This document shows positions 8,345-17,496 of a DNA stretch of 64,000 nucleotides, piece by piece. Origin of the DNA: Acetobacteraceae bacterium B3987 (GTDB lineage Bacteria > Pseudomonadota > Alphaproteobacteria > Acetobacterales > Acetobacteraceae); the NCBI GenBank assembly GCA_026537415.1, contig JAFNMF010000030.1:1-64000 (forward strand), read 5' to 3'. Made by a program: the position numbers and the translations under genes. Each line of letters opens with the position of its first letter. Position 1 is the first letter of the stretch. The notes under the pieces are model-generated. The model did no database searches. It worked only from the letters and a program-made list of their open reading frames with translations, and was not told the origin of the DNA.

Positions 8345-9034
8345 ATGAGTAATCCCATGTCACTGATCAAATCTTTCAAACTCGTCCTTGCTCCGCCGCA
8401 TCGTGCGGCAACACCGTTTCTTGGCATTGGCCTGCTGGCTGGTGTTATCGGACGGGCTACACCGTGGCGGCTGACACGGGCACTCGGTACGGCGGGCTTC
8501 GCCTTCACCGGCTTCTGCCTTTATTTCTTCCGCAACCCGAAGCGGACATCCCCACAGGGTGACAGTCTTGTCCTCTCCAGTGCAGATGGCCGTGTAACGG
8601 GCGTCTCCATGGTGGCCCCGCCGCCTGCGCTAGAAATGGGCAATGAACCAGTCTGGCGTGTTTCGACCTTCCTCTCCGTGCTGGATGTGCATGTGAACCG
8701 TATGCCTGTCAGCGGGACCGTGACCAAAATTGCCTATCATGCCGGGAAGTTCCTCAATGCCAGCCTGGACAAGGCCTCCGAGCATAATGAGCGCAACGAA
8801 CTGCGTGTAACCCTCAAAGATGGCCGTCAGGTAGCGGTCGTGCAGATTGCCGGACTTGTAGCCCGCCGCATCCTCTGTGATGTGAAGGAAGGCGATCAGG
8901 TACAGGCTGGCGAGCTTTTTGGTCTCATCCGCTTCGGGTCCCGCACGGATATCTATCTGCCGCCGGGTGTCACTCCCGATGTTCTGGAAGGGCAGACGAT
9001 GATCGGAGGCGAGACGGTCATAGCGAAGCTCTGA
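8345..9034 (+). CDS. psd: Phosphatidylserine decarboxylase (short, archaeal/alphaproteobacterial type)
   Basis: Makes phosphatidylethanolamine from phosphatidylserine at the inner membrane. The 229-residue proenzyme has an N-terminal hydrophobic segment, the DGRVTG motif, the VLDVHVNRMP histidine motif and the C-terminal RFGSRTD site, where self-cleavage between Gly and Ser generates the pyruvoyl group. AGGTG at 8336-8340 precedes ATG 8345. pssA, for the preceding step, follows 10 bases downstream, so both are one operon. Confidence 0.95.
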   Translation: MSNPMSLIKSFKLVLAPPHRAATPFLGIGLLAGVIGRATPWRLTRALGTAGFAFTGFCLYFFRNPKRTSPQGDSLVLSSADGRVTGVSMVAPPPALEMGNEPVWRVSTFLSVLDVHVNRMPVSGTVTKIAYHAGKFLNASLDKASEHNERNELRVTLKDGRQVAVVQIAGLVARRILCDVKEGDQVQAGELFGLIRFGSRTDIYLPPGVTPDVLEGQTMIGGETVIAKL

Positions 9035-9044
9035 GGGTCATCAT

Positions 9045-9911
9045 ATGCAGAAGCCATCTCCCGGCACGACCATGATACACAGATACCGGCGCAAACGTCG
9101 CCGGGTCCGTGGGCTATCCTTCAACCGGCTTGTTCCCAATATTCTGACGATGCTTGGCCTATGTGCAGGGCTGAGTGCCATCAAATTTTCCATGACAGGC
9201 CATTTTACTCATGCCGCCGGGGCTCTACTGATCTCAGCCTGCATGGATGGGCTGGATGGACGTATCGCCCGCCTGCTGAAAGGTACCTCCCGCTTCGGAG
9301 CTGAGTTTGACAGCCTTTCAGACTTTGTCTGCTTCGGTGTCGTACCACCCTTCATCCTCATGCTCTGGGCCCTGCCCGCTACGCAGCGTCTGTCCTTCAT
9401 TCCCTTCATTCTCTTTACGGTCTGCATGGCCCTACGGCTGGCCCGCTTTAATTCCGCACTGGATGATGATACGACGCCGGAATATGCTGCCAATTTCTTC
9501 TCTGGCGTGCCCGCACCAGCAGGGGCCGGACTTGCGCTGTTCCCGGTTTTCCTCGGGCTGGAAGCCAAGCGCAATAACCTGACAGCCATTGAGCATTTTG
9601 CACATTCCCCGTGGCTGTCCGCTGGTTGCTTGATTGTTACCGCTCTGCTGCTAGTCTCTACTCTGCCGATCTGGTCCTTCAAGAATTTCAAGGTACCATC
9701 CCGTTATATTCTGCCCATGCTGGTCGGTGTCGGTGCCTATGCCGCCATCTTGGTCGCAGAACCGTGGGGGGCTCTAGCCGCAGCCGGTGTCCTTTATCTC
9801 ATCATGATTCCTCTCTCCCGCCGCTCTTACTGGCGGCTGCGTCGTGAAGCTGAAGAGGCCTGGGAACCTGTCGAGGAAGAACCACCTTCTGCCAGCTCCA
9901 CCAATGCCTGA
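9045..9911 (+). CDS. pssA: CDP-diacylglycerol--serine O-phosphatidyltransferase
   Basis: Integral membrane enzyme that makes phosphatidylserine, the substrate of Psd. A basic N terminus is followed by several membrane segments and the CDP-alcohol phosphotransferase signature DG-x2-AR-x8-G-x3-D-x3-D (DGLDGRIAR through FDSLSD). 288 residues. GAGGG 8 bases before ATG 9045 supports the start. Its 3' end overlaps the convergent hydrogenase-like small subunit gene by 85 bases. Confidence 0.95.
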   Translation: MQKPSPGTTMIHRYRRKRRRVRGLSFNRLVPNILTMLGLCAGLSAIKFSMTGHFTHAAGALLISACMDGLDGRIARLLKGTSRFGAEFDSLSDFVCFGVVPPFILMLWALPATQRLSFIPFILFTVCMALRLARFNSALDDDTTPEYAANFFSGVPAPAGAGLALFPVFLGLEAKRNNLTAIEHFAHSPWLSAGCLIVTALLLVSTLPIWSFKNFKVPSRYILPMLVGVGAYAAILVAEPWGALAAAGVLYLIMIPLSRRSYWRLRREAEEAWEPVEEEPPSASSTNA

Positions 9912-10345
9912 AGAATGGCAGCGGGTGATGGCGGACAGCCGGGGATGGAACTGTAAACCCGGCTGAGTGCGTGGAGACCACCCAGCGTGGCGTATGTATT
10001 CTTCCACATACCGCCATCGTGGGCACAGTCTCCCACGGCTATGAGACTGCGTCCGGCGGGCATGGCCTCCCACGCACTGGCCAGCGTACCGGCACAGGAG
10101 CGTGTCACGGAACCGGTAACCAGCAGCCAGTCAGCATCTTCCGGATGCCGGACCCGCTGAAACCCGCTTCCCTCCAGCGGGTAAACGCTGCTTCCCAGAG
10201 ACACCAGCTCCATCGCACAACCCTCACAGCTTCCCGCTTCCAGAGTAAAGAGCCGGATGCGCCGCCCCTGCCGCCTCAGAGGCCGGGGACGCCATTTTTG
10301 CACATCCAGAAACGCAAGCATCATGGTCAGGGGGGCAGGCTGCAT
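9827..10345 (-). CDS. Hydrogenase-4/NuoB-like iron-sulfur small subunit (HyfI-like)
   Basis: 172-residue NuoB/HyfI-family protein that would carry the proximal 4Fe-4S cluster of a membrane complex. All four expected cluster ligands are present: C40 and C43 in GSCEGCAMEL, C107 in GDCAHDGG and C137 in PGCPPSP. The first 30 residues are basic. It is on the same strand as the hyfB-G-like operon (19690 to 14315) but is separated from it by a TonB-dependent receptor and an opposite-strand lipid kinase. The C terminus is low-complexity (Ser/Gly-rich) and overlaps the end of pssA. It belongs to the same complex by inference; complex I NuoB is less likely because no nuo neighbours are present. Confidence 0.8.
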   Translation of the reverse strand: MQPAPLTMMLAFLDVQKWRPRPLRRQGRRIRLFTLEAGSCEGCAMELVSLGSSVYPLEGSGFQRVRHPEDADWLLVTGSVTRSCAGTLASAWEAMPAGRSLIAVGDCAHDGGMWKNTYATLGGLHALSRVYSSIPGCPPSPAAILQALVELAEGGSSSTGSQASSASRRSRQ

Positions 10346-10458
10346 GGCGGAATGACCCTCACAAGGACAGAAGGATGATAAAAACCCGTGACAGAGGTTT
10401 CAGAAAGGGCACTATATAGGCCTGCCCTGTTCCAGCCCAGAGTGAAGTATCCATCCCT

Positions 10459-11436
10459 GTGACAGCATTATCCCCCAGCCCCCGTAAGGCCCTGCTCATC
10501 GTCAACCCGACTGCGGGACATTATTCCAAGAAACGGCTGGCTGGCTTTGTGCAGCATCTGGAACGGGCTGGATTAACCGTACAGGTCACGAAAACCCTTT
10601 ACCGGGGACATGCTGCGGACCTCGTACAGAACCGCCCACCAGAAACAGACCTCATCATTGCCGGGGGCGGCGATGGAACGATTGCCGAAATCGCTCAGGC
10701 CATGATGGACCGCCCCTGCCCACTGGCCCTCTGGCCTGTCGGCTCCGCCAATGTGCTGGCACTGGAACTGAATATTCCCTTCTCTGACGCCCATAACGCC
10801 ACCCTGATTGCCAGCGGACAGACCCGCACGATCTGGCCGGGATGGCTCACCACAGAAGGGCAAACCAGCCCGACCCTGTTCCTTCAGATGGTCGGCGTCG
10901 GACTGGATGGCTGGGTGGTGCAGCAGCTTTCCTCTGCGCTCAAGAAGCGTATCGGGCGGCTGGCCTATGTTCTGACGGCTCTACGCCTGCCCTTTGCTTA
11001 TTCGTTCCCTGCTTTTGAGACCTGTGTGGATGGCAGGACATACCGCTCCTGCCTGACCATCATTTCCAAAGGGCGGCTTTATGGCGGGCCTTTCAGGCTG
11101 TTCCCTCATAACCATCATGAAAAGTCGGTTTTTTCCATCCTCATGCTGCACCGGCTGAATCCTCTGGCCCTGCTCAGGCAACTCCTGGCCTTTGCCTGCC
11201 ATAAGCCATGCCCTGCCCCAGCCATCTCTTACATCAAAGGCCAGACCATTACCTGCTCTGGCAATAGGCCTGTACCCGTGCAGAGTGATGGCGATTTTCG
11301 TGGAATGACACCATGCCGCATCACCAGCGCACCCACCCCTTTGCAGATCATCTGTCCGCCTAGAAATCAGCCCCCATCTGAAGGAAGAAGCTTCTTCCAG
11401 CGATATAGCCTGAATATTGGGAGAAGGCGGTGTTAA
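10459..11436 (+). CDS. Diacylglycerol kinase-like lipid kinase (YegS/DagK family)
   Basis: Predicted lipid or sphingoid-base kinase. The catalytic-domain signatures are NPTAG near residue 17, the GGGDGT nucleotide loop near residue 70 and PVGSANVLA just after it; the C-terminal part has the usual VQSDGD motif. 325 residues with a GTG start at 10459. The last about 25 residues run past the usual family end and overlap the convergent TonB-dependent receptor gene by 77 bases, so the tail may be recent. It is the only plus-strand gene inside the hydrogenase-like region and is probably transcribed alone. Confidence 0.85.
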   Translation: MTALSPSPRKALLIVNPTAGHYSKKRLAGFVQHLERAGLTVQVTKTLYRGHAADLVQNRPPETDLIIAGGGDGTIAEIAQAMMDRPCPLALWPVGSANVLALELNIPFSDAHNATLIASGQTRTIWPGWLTTEGQTSPTLFLQMVGVGLDGWVVQQLSSALKKRIGRLAYVLTALRLPFAYSFPAFETCVDGRTYRSCLTIISKGRLYGGPFRLFPHNHHEKSVFSILMLHRLNPLALLRQLLAFACHKPCPAPAISYIKGQTITCSGNRPVPVQSDGDFRGMTPCRITSAPTPLQIICPPRNQPPSEGRSFFQRYSLNIGRRRC

Positions 11437-14227
11437 AAGCCCCGTCCGGCACAAAAGGCGGGCGGCGGTTGAAAAGATTGCTGATACCCCCCATCAGCTG
11501 GAACTGATGCCACCGACCCGTCACCGTCACATCATGCAGGATCGTTCCACCAACATGGGTCCGCCCGGATGTTGCCGGGTCTAGGTCCTTATGCCCGTCA
11601 TTCATCCTCATGCCACTGATGATGCGGGTCATCCAGATCAGGCTGATATGGTCATGCCGCCATGTCGTACTGATGTAATGCTGCTCCCGTGGTCGCCCGC
11701 TGCCATTCAGATAAAGCAGACGGCCCGTGTAATCCTGCCAGTTGCCATTACGGGTCAGCTTCTGCCTGTAGCTCAGAAGATACTGGGTATTCTCGTAAAA
11801 ACTCAGCTGGTCCCGGTCACTCAAGGCAAGGCTGTAGCGCAGGCTGAAATCCAGACCATCCGTTTTCAGGGCACCGATATTCTGCGGCAGGGCCTCAATG
11901 GCCGTGATCTGCCCGCTACTGGAACGGGGCAGGATGGCACTACAGAAATCAGGCTCACTGCCCGTATAGCATCCATCCAGAAGCGTCTGCGTACTGAGGG
12001 TCGAGATCAGGTCACGCAGGCTGTAATGCCAGTAATCCACGGAAAGCTGCAATGACTTGAGAGAGCGGGGCGTAATATCCATCCCCACCGTTGCCGTGCG
12101 CCCATATTCCGGCCCCAACCGGGGATTGCCACCAGAGAGGGTCGGCAGCTGCCCCACCAGTGAAGAGGTGAAACTGGCCGGATTGATTCCCTCTTTCTGG
12201 CAACGTGCCCGCACGGCCCCGGCATTGCTGCCATAGCTGTTCACATGAGCGCAGGGGTCAGACGCTGACGCATAACTCAATGTCTGGCCGCCATAGACAT
12301 CATACAGGCCCGGCTGCCGGAAGGATGTGCCCAGCGTCCCCCGGAAGGCCACGTCCTGAACCGGTGCCCAGTGCAGACCGGTCTTCCAGTTCAGCGGTGT
12401 TCCATAATGACTGTACGAAGACACACGCCCCTGAAGATCAACCGTCAGGTCCCGTGCAAAAAGGGCACGCCGTAACAGGGGAAGCTGAATCTCACCATAC
12501 CCTTCCGACACGGTAAAACCACCGCCTGTATAGGCCCCTGCCGCCCCTGTGGACGCCCCCTGCGCCACAAGTGCATCAGGATGATAGCTCAGCTGCTCTC
12601 CCCTGTGCTCCATCCCGACCGCCATCCCGACCGGCCCCGCATGACGCCACGGCGGCGTGAAGAGATGCGGATTCCGCAGACGCAGCATCGTATCCCGCAA
12701 CTGATAGGTTGCACGGTCCTTCTGGGTGAAACGGATATAATCCTTCGCCTGCTGACTGTAGGGCGCAAACGGACTCTGCAACACACAGCCCTGCGCCGCC
12801 TGACAGATGCCCGGATCATAGACCACGGCACTGCGGGGATTAGTCACATCAAGCTGCTTCGTCCCTGTCGTCTCAAGCAGATTGCGGTAATTGATCATGT
12901 CCTGCGTATGGGATGACAGATGGCTCCGCCCATAGGTGTAGGAGGCATCATAATCCCACCCGGCCCCGATCTGGCCTTTCAGACCGGGCAGGAAGGTCCA
13001 TGTATCCGTATTGATGTTGTTACGCCGTGGCCCGACATCCTCCGCCCTCTTGATGACAGAAGCATCCCTGCCCCACGGATTATAGGGGCTGGCCGCAGGC
13101 AGTATCCATGACGATGACAGAGTGGAAGGCGGCACACTCCCCTGTATCGGGGCGGGGGACTGGGTACGCCCCACAAGCGTATGGCTGTAACGCATGGTAC
13201 CATAAAGCGTCACGAACCGTGAAAAACGTTCGTGTGCATCAATGGATGCCGTGCCGTCATCATGACGGTTCATGATCGTGGAGTAACGGGCAAAATTATA
13301 GAGGTCACCGCTCGTAAACCGGCGGAACCCTCCCTGCCCGTCCGGTACCATCTTCTGCCCTGTCTGCGGATTGATAAGAACACCGGATGGAATGATGGAC
13401 GACCCATAGCTGGGGCTGCCCGTCGCCGGGTTGTCATTCTGTGGCAGAGCAGCCCAGCCACGGTCCCGGTTATAGATGGGGCCGGTCGTGCTATAGCTAC
13501 CTGCTACCGTGACATTACCCCGCCCTTCATCAAAATTCATGCCATGATAGGCGGAAATCTCTCCACCCCGGGCATCACCCACCTGCGTGATGCTCCCCCG
13601 CATGGTGATGTTGCTCCCTGTCAGGTCATGACGCAGATGAATGTTGATGACACCCGCCACGGCATCCGCACCATACAGGCCGGACCCGCCATCCTTGAGA
13701 ATTTCCACCTTCTCGATCTGCTGCAAAGGGATGGTATTGAGGTCCACACATTCAGACCCGGCATTGAGCGGTGCCCTATGCCCGTCAATCAGCACCAAAA
13801 CCCGCCCCTGCCCCAGATTACGCAGGTCCGTACAGGATGCCCCCTTGCCACTATTGGTCATGCTGTTCGGCGAACCGGATGACCCGATGGAGGGCATCCG
13901 TTGCAGATAATCCCCCAGAGAGGTCACGGCACTGCGTTGTATCTCTTTTCCCGTAATGGTCTGCACGGGATTGGGTGAAGTCTTCCGCCCGCCCTGTAGA
14001 AAAGACCCCGTGACTGTCAGCTGCTCAATAGATGAAGAACTGATACGGGTCGCCTGAAGCGGCCGCCTATCTGCTGATTGCTCGTGTGATTTCCTATCAT
14101 GAGTGGCCAGACCCGCCGCTGATGGCGGTTGTATCGCTGGCTCTGCCCGAAGCGGATACACTGTCAGGGCCGGATAGAACAATCCCCCACCCAGCATGAA
14201 GGCAATGCCCCGTCTGATTAGCCGCAC
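11360..14227 (-). CDS. TonB-dependent receptor
   Basis: Outer-membrane beta-barrel for energised uptake of an unidentified substrate. 955 residues: an N-terminal signal peptide ending near AEP, a possible TonB box (EQLTVTGS, about residues 68-75), a plug domain (PNPVQTITGKEIQR, VLVLIDGHRAP, VEILKDGGSGLYGADAVAGVIN) and a long barrel ending in a C-terminal phenylalanine. The plug contains a cysteine pair typical of one bacterial subfamily. GTG at 14225-14227 follows GAGGGG; an ATG 10 codons on is an alternative. Its position between the two parts of the hydrogenase-like gene set suggests insertion there. Confidence 0.92.
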   Translation of the reverse strand: MRLIRRGIAFMLGGGLFYPALTVYPLRAEPAIQPPSAAGLATHDRKSHEQSADRRPLQATRISSSSIEQLTVTGSFLQGGRKTSPNPVQTITGKEIQRSAVTSLGDYLQRMPSIGSSGSPNSMTNSGKGASCTDLRNLGQGRVLVLIDGHRAPLNAGSECVDLNTIPLQQIEKVEILKDGGSGLYGADAVAGVINIHLRHDLTGSNITMRGSITQVGDARGGEISAYHGMNFDEGRGNVTVAGSYSTTGPIYNRDRGWAALPQNDNPATGSPSYGSSIIPSGVLINPQTGQKMVPDGQGGFRRFTSGDLYNFARYSTIMNRHDDGTASIDAHERFSRFVTLYGTMRYSHTLVGRTQSPAPIQGSVPPSTLSSSWILPAASPYNPWGRDASVIKRAEDVGPRRNNINTDTWTFLPGLKGQIGAGWDYDASYTYGRSHLSSHTQDMINYRNLLETTGTKQLDVTNPRSAVVYDPGICQAAQGCVLQSPFAPYSQQAKDYIRFTQKDRATYQLRDTMLRLRNPHLFTPPWRHAGPVGMAVGMEHRGEQLSYHPDALVAQGASTGAAGAYTGGGFTVSEGYGEIQLPLLRRALFARDLTVDLQGRVSSYSHYGTPLNWKTGLHWAPVQDVAFRGTLGTSFRQPGLYDVYGGQTLSYASASDPCAHVNSYGSNAGAVRARCQKEGINPASFTSSLVGQLPTLSGGNPRLGPEYGRTATVGMDITPRSLKSLQLSVDYWHYSLRDLISTLSTQTLLDGCYTGSEPDFCSAILPRSSSGQITAIEALPQNIGALKTDGLDFSLRYSLALSDRDQLSFYENTQYLLSYRQKLTRNGNWQDYTGRLLYLNGSGRPREQHYISTTWRHDHISLIWMTRIISGMRMNDGHKDLDPATSGRTHVGGTILHDVTVTGRWHQFQLMGGISNLFNRRPPFVPDGAFNTAFSQYSGYIAGRSFFLQMGADF

Positions 14228-14271
14228 AACCCCTCACCAGCAGATGGAAAATATTAAACTATATTTTATAT

Positions 14272-14284
14272 GTTATAATATAAC
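14272..14284. promoter_or_regulatory. Perfect 13-bp palindrome in the TonB receptor promoter region
   Basis: GTTATAATATAAC lies in an AT-rich stretch about 45 bases upstream of the receptor start. It could be a repressor site or simply part of an AT-rich promoter. Confidence 0.35.
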
Positions 14285-14314
14285 ACTTCTTTGAGGGCCA
14301 GCCCTTTTCATACA

Positions 14315-15751
14315 TCACAGGGCTACGCCTGCTGGCGATAGGCCTAGAGACACCAAAGCAAGGCCCAACTCCTCCGGTTCGTGTCCTTCCAAAACGGAGC
14401 CCAGCACGGCCAGAAGTGGCATCAGCGGGTCCCGTATCTGCACACTGGCCAGCCGCCCTTCCTTCAGAACGACATGATACCAGACATCCCCCCTTGGCCC
14501 CTCGGCTACACCCAATCCTTCATCCGTACGTGGCACATCCTGCGGTTCACTCTCCTGCCCATACCCGGCTGTTATATGTTCCAGAATCCTCAAAGATTCC
14601 TCACTTTCAGCCAGACGCTGCCGATTACGAGCCCAAGCATCCCCCTCATGCCGCCCTGCACTCTTCATCGCCTGCGGACGAACCCCCTCATCCATATACC
14701 GCATGTCCAAATACCGCCCGCTAGCCCGCCCAATCACCCCGCCCAGCGCATAATCCCACGCCAGTGCTGTCGGCACGGTGGCAATACTCTTCAACCGTCC
14801 TTCAAAAAGACGAGTAAGCTGCCCTATCTGTTCCAACCGCGGGGACAGTTCCTGAAGAACAGCCTGCGCAAAAGGAATAATGGCCTCCACACCACTAATC
14901 CCCTCAAGACGGATACTGTCCGTCAGACGCCGTGACAAACGATGAGCCGTACAAAGGTCAGCCAGACGCTCCCGTGCATGATCACACAGGCTCGCCAACA
15001 AGCCCGCCCCAGCCTGATGAGCCGTCTGTGCCAGATCAAACAGATGCAGACCCAGCCGCTCCACCTCCAGCAGAATCAACCGCCTATCCCTCTCCCGTGG
15101 GTCTATCCGACGTCTCTCGGCCTGCTCCAAAGCCCTAACAAAAGCCAGCGGATGAGCAACAAACCCACTAGCAGAAATACGTCCCACAAGCGGCATAGCC
15201 TCCTGCGGGGTCAACCCAATCAGGCGGGACAGGACACCCCGGTGACCAGCAGATATCTGTACATCAACCTGCTGCATCACCCCTTCAGCCAGAACATAAT
15301 CCACACCAAGTAGACCCGGAACCGATGTGCGAGAAGGTTCGACCCTGCATCGAGGTAATGGCTGGCCGCCGCCCTCGCCGACTGGCAAAGGGTGAGCCGA
15401 TAATGGTGCTGTCAGGGACCAGCTTCCATCATCCAATGCTGGGCTATCATCCAGCGCAGACCAGGCCTCCACACCCCAAAGGTCCCTAGCGATGCGCTCC
15501 CCCCACTGGGCCGCTGGGAAATAATGCGACACCGCCTGATACCGCCCTTGCACCACCTCTGTGCTGAGAAGCAAAGGCTGCTCCCCTTGCAGCAAGAACA
15601 ACGCTGTCGCCCATTTTTCATCTGCCCAGAAGGCCAACAACGTCATCGTCCGCACATTCTGCTGCAAGAGGCTCTGCCACCCCTCCGCCGTCACACGATA
15701 ATGAAACAGCCCGACACGTTCCCCTTCAAAAAGGGCCGATTCTTTCGTCAT
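14315..15751 (-). CDS. Hydrogenase-4 large-subunit-like protein without NiFe ligands (HyfG/NuoCD-like)
   Basis: 478 residues, with an N-terminal NuoC/30-kDa-like part and a NuoD/HyfG-like catalytic-fold part (ILLEVERLGLHLFDLA is the classical helix). At the L1 site, where [NiFe] hydrogenases have R-x-C-G-x-C, it reads RISASG (residues 191-196), followed by the conserved V-A-H. At the C terminus the L2 C-x-x-C position reads SPAG (about 472-475). So no NiFe centre can bind as in hydrogenases. This fits the energy-converting hydrogenase-related (Ehr) complexes described in the literature; the substrate is unknown. ATG 15749-15751 follows AAGGA at the end of the previous gene. Confidence 0.8.
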   Translation of the reverse strand: MTKESALFEGERVGLFHYRVTAEGWQSLLQQNVRTMTLLAFWADEKWATALFLLQGEQPLLLSTEVVQGRYQAVSHYFPAAQWGERIARDLWGVEAWSALDDSPALDDGSWSLTAPLSAHPLPVGEGGGQPLPRCRVEPSRTSVPGLLGVDYVLAEGVMQQVDVQISAGHRGVLSRLIGLTPQEAMPLVGRISASGFVAHPLAFVRALEQAERRRIDPRERDRRLILLEVERLGLHLFDLAQTAHQAGAGLLASLCDHARERLADLCTAHRLSRRLTDSIRLEGISGVEAIIPFAQAVLQELSPRLEQIGQLTRLFEGRLKSIATVPTALAWDYALGGVIGRASGRYLDMRYMDEGVRPQAMKSAGRHEGDAWARNRQRLAESEESLRILEHITAGYGQESEPQDVPRTDEGLGVAEGPRGDVWYHVVLKEGRLASVQIRDPLMPLLAVLGSVLEGHEPEELGLALVSLGLSPAGVAL

Positions 15752-15753
15752 GG

Positions 15754-16959
15754 TCAGTGTCCTTTCAGAACAGGCAGCGGCTGAACCGACAGGGCACCCC
15801 ATGCCATCAGAGCAGCGGCAAGCAGGTCCAACAGAACAAGCAGAAGCAGAAGGCCCCGCATCACTCCTCCGCCCCGCTGCCAGACCGTAAGGATACCCTG
15901 TGGCAGGGTCTCAAGTCCCAAATGTCGAAAACCCAGCATCACACAGACCAGAAGCCCCGCCAGTCCGGCCCAACCTAACAACGGTGCCAGCACAGCCAAC
16001 ACAATCATGATGATAGGCAGAACCATCTGCACTGGCAGAGCCGCTGCCCCTGCTGGGAAAAGATTCTCACATCCCAGACGCAGAGCCACCGCCAAAAGAG
16101 CCGCTGCGTAAAGCAACAACAAACACGGCATCTGCCCCGTTCCCGCAGCCAAGATTCCTAGTCCGGTCATCCATGACAGAAGCAACGGCGTTCCCTGCCG
16201 CCTGACCACCATACCCAGCATGGCCAAAAGCCCCGCAATGACCATGAGATGCTGCATGAAGGGCGTCCCGGCCAATAACGGCATGAGACATAATGGAATG
16301 AATCTCAGCCCTACATCCAACAGAACCAGCTCTGCCCGACTGGAAGCCACACTGCCCAACCCGGCCATCATACACAGCCCCGTCAACGCCAGAACCTGAC
16401 CAACCTGTGCCGCACTGTCATCACTGGAGAAAACGCCACCACCCTGCATCACCACCAGTCCAAGCCCCGCCAGAATCACACCGCTCAGCCGCAAGCGAAC
16501 AATCTCCCACGCAGGCATGGCCCGCCGGGTTGCCCGGCCATCCCACCAAGCCAACAGAACCGTCCCAGCACCATCAAAGAACAGAGCTGCCAGAGGAGAG
16601 CGCAGCAACAGGCCCATGAACACGCAGCCCGTCACCAAAAAAGGCAAATAAACGCTCATCCCTTCCTTAAAAGAGGCCCTCTCTCTTACCGGTTCCCCCC
16701 CTCCTCGCAGCAGGAAAAGCAGTGCCGGAATGCAGGCCTCCATACCGAGGCAAAGCTCCTGCTCCCACGCCATACCGGAGGAACAACCCAACAGGGCCAG
16801 ACCACTCAGGATCACCCCCAGACATGCCATAAAGCTGGCCTGATCGGGCCGCCGTGATGCCCACAGAACCCAGACCACCAGAAATGGCCAACAGAAAAGC
16901 CCGAACAGGACAGGTGAAGCAAAAAGGCCAGATGAGAAAGACGCTTCTGCCAATATCAT
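15754..16959 (-). CDS. HyfF-like (NuoL/M/N family) membrane subunit, shortened
   Basis: 401 residues with about a dozen predicted membrane segments, in the position of HyfF within the operon (about 525 residues in E. coli). It has only two lysines, both outside membrane segments, so the buried lysines that carry ions in canonical antiporter-like subunits seem to be absent. The ATG directly abuts the stop of the previous gene. Assignment rests on operon position and hydrophobic profile more than on clear motifs. Confidence 0.6.
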   Translation of the reverse strand: MILAEASFSSGLFASPVLFGLFCWPFLVVWVLWASRRPDQASFMACLGVILSGLALLGCSSGMAWEQELCLGMEACIPALLFLLRGGGEPVRERASFKEGMSVYLPFLVTGCVFMGLLLRSPLAALFFDGAGTVLLAWWDGRATRRAMPAWEIVRLRLSGVILAGLGLVVMQGGGVFSSDDSAAQVGQVLALTGLCMMAGLGSVASSRAELVLLDVGLRFIPLCLMPLLAGTPFMQHLMVIAGLLAMLGMVVRRQGTPLLLSWMTGLGILAAGTGQMPCLLLLYAAALLAVALRLGCENLFPAGAAALPVQMVLPIIMIVLAVLAPLLGWAGLAGLLVCVMLGFRHLGLETLPQGILTVWQRGGGVMRGLLLLLVLLDLLAAALMAWGALSVQPLPVLKGH

Positions 16960-17496
16960 TCAGTCTTCCTCCACCCGCAGCCATGCCAGTCGTGGCAGAA
17001 GCACAAGAGCGAGAAACACCATGACCGCCCAAAGTGCTACCGCCGTGATGAACAGCCCCCATGACGGCAGGATGGCGGCCATGACCATAAGCCCATCCAC
17101 AGCCATAATCAGCCCGCAGAACTGTGCCAGAGCCACGCCACACACTGCCGAGCACAACCCTGCCAGCACAAGCCCGATGCCAAAGGTCGGCACCAGTCCA
17201 AGCCCTGCACCGAAGAAAGCCAGAACAAACTGGAGCAGCAATGTCATCACGACAGGCAGAAGGCCCCGCCCGCTGGCAAGAAACCGTCCCTGCTGCCCAA
17301 CCGCGAAATGCCGGACAATACCCCAGAGCAAAAGGTTGAATACGGGCAGGAGCAACGCACCAAGAACGGCCAGCCACCCGGTGCCGGACGTACCCGCAAT
17401 AGCCGCACAGAACACCCCGTAAAGCGGCAGCCAGCGCCCATCACGCCCCAGCCGCAACAGCACAAGCACCAGCGCACAGGCAAAGCCGGCCATCAT
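16960..17496 (-). CDS. HyfE-like membrane subunit
   Basis: 178 residues, almost entirely hydrophobic with six or so membrane segments and no lysine. Its position between HyfC-like and HyfF-like genes and its length match HyfE (NuoK-related, about 215 residues). It overlaps the preceding gene by 4 bases (ATGA), indicating translational coupling. Sequence motifs are weak, so the name rests on context. Confidence 0.6.
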   Translation of the reverse strand: MMAGFACALVLVLLRLGRDGRWLPLYGVFCAAIAGTSGTGWLAVLGALLLPVFNLLLWGIVRHFAVGQQGRFLASGRGLLPVVMTLLLQFVLAFFGAGLGLVPTFGIGLVLAGLCSAVCGVALAQFCGLIMAVDGLMVMAAILPSWGLFITAVALWAVMVFLALVLLPRLAWLRVEED

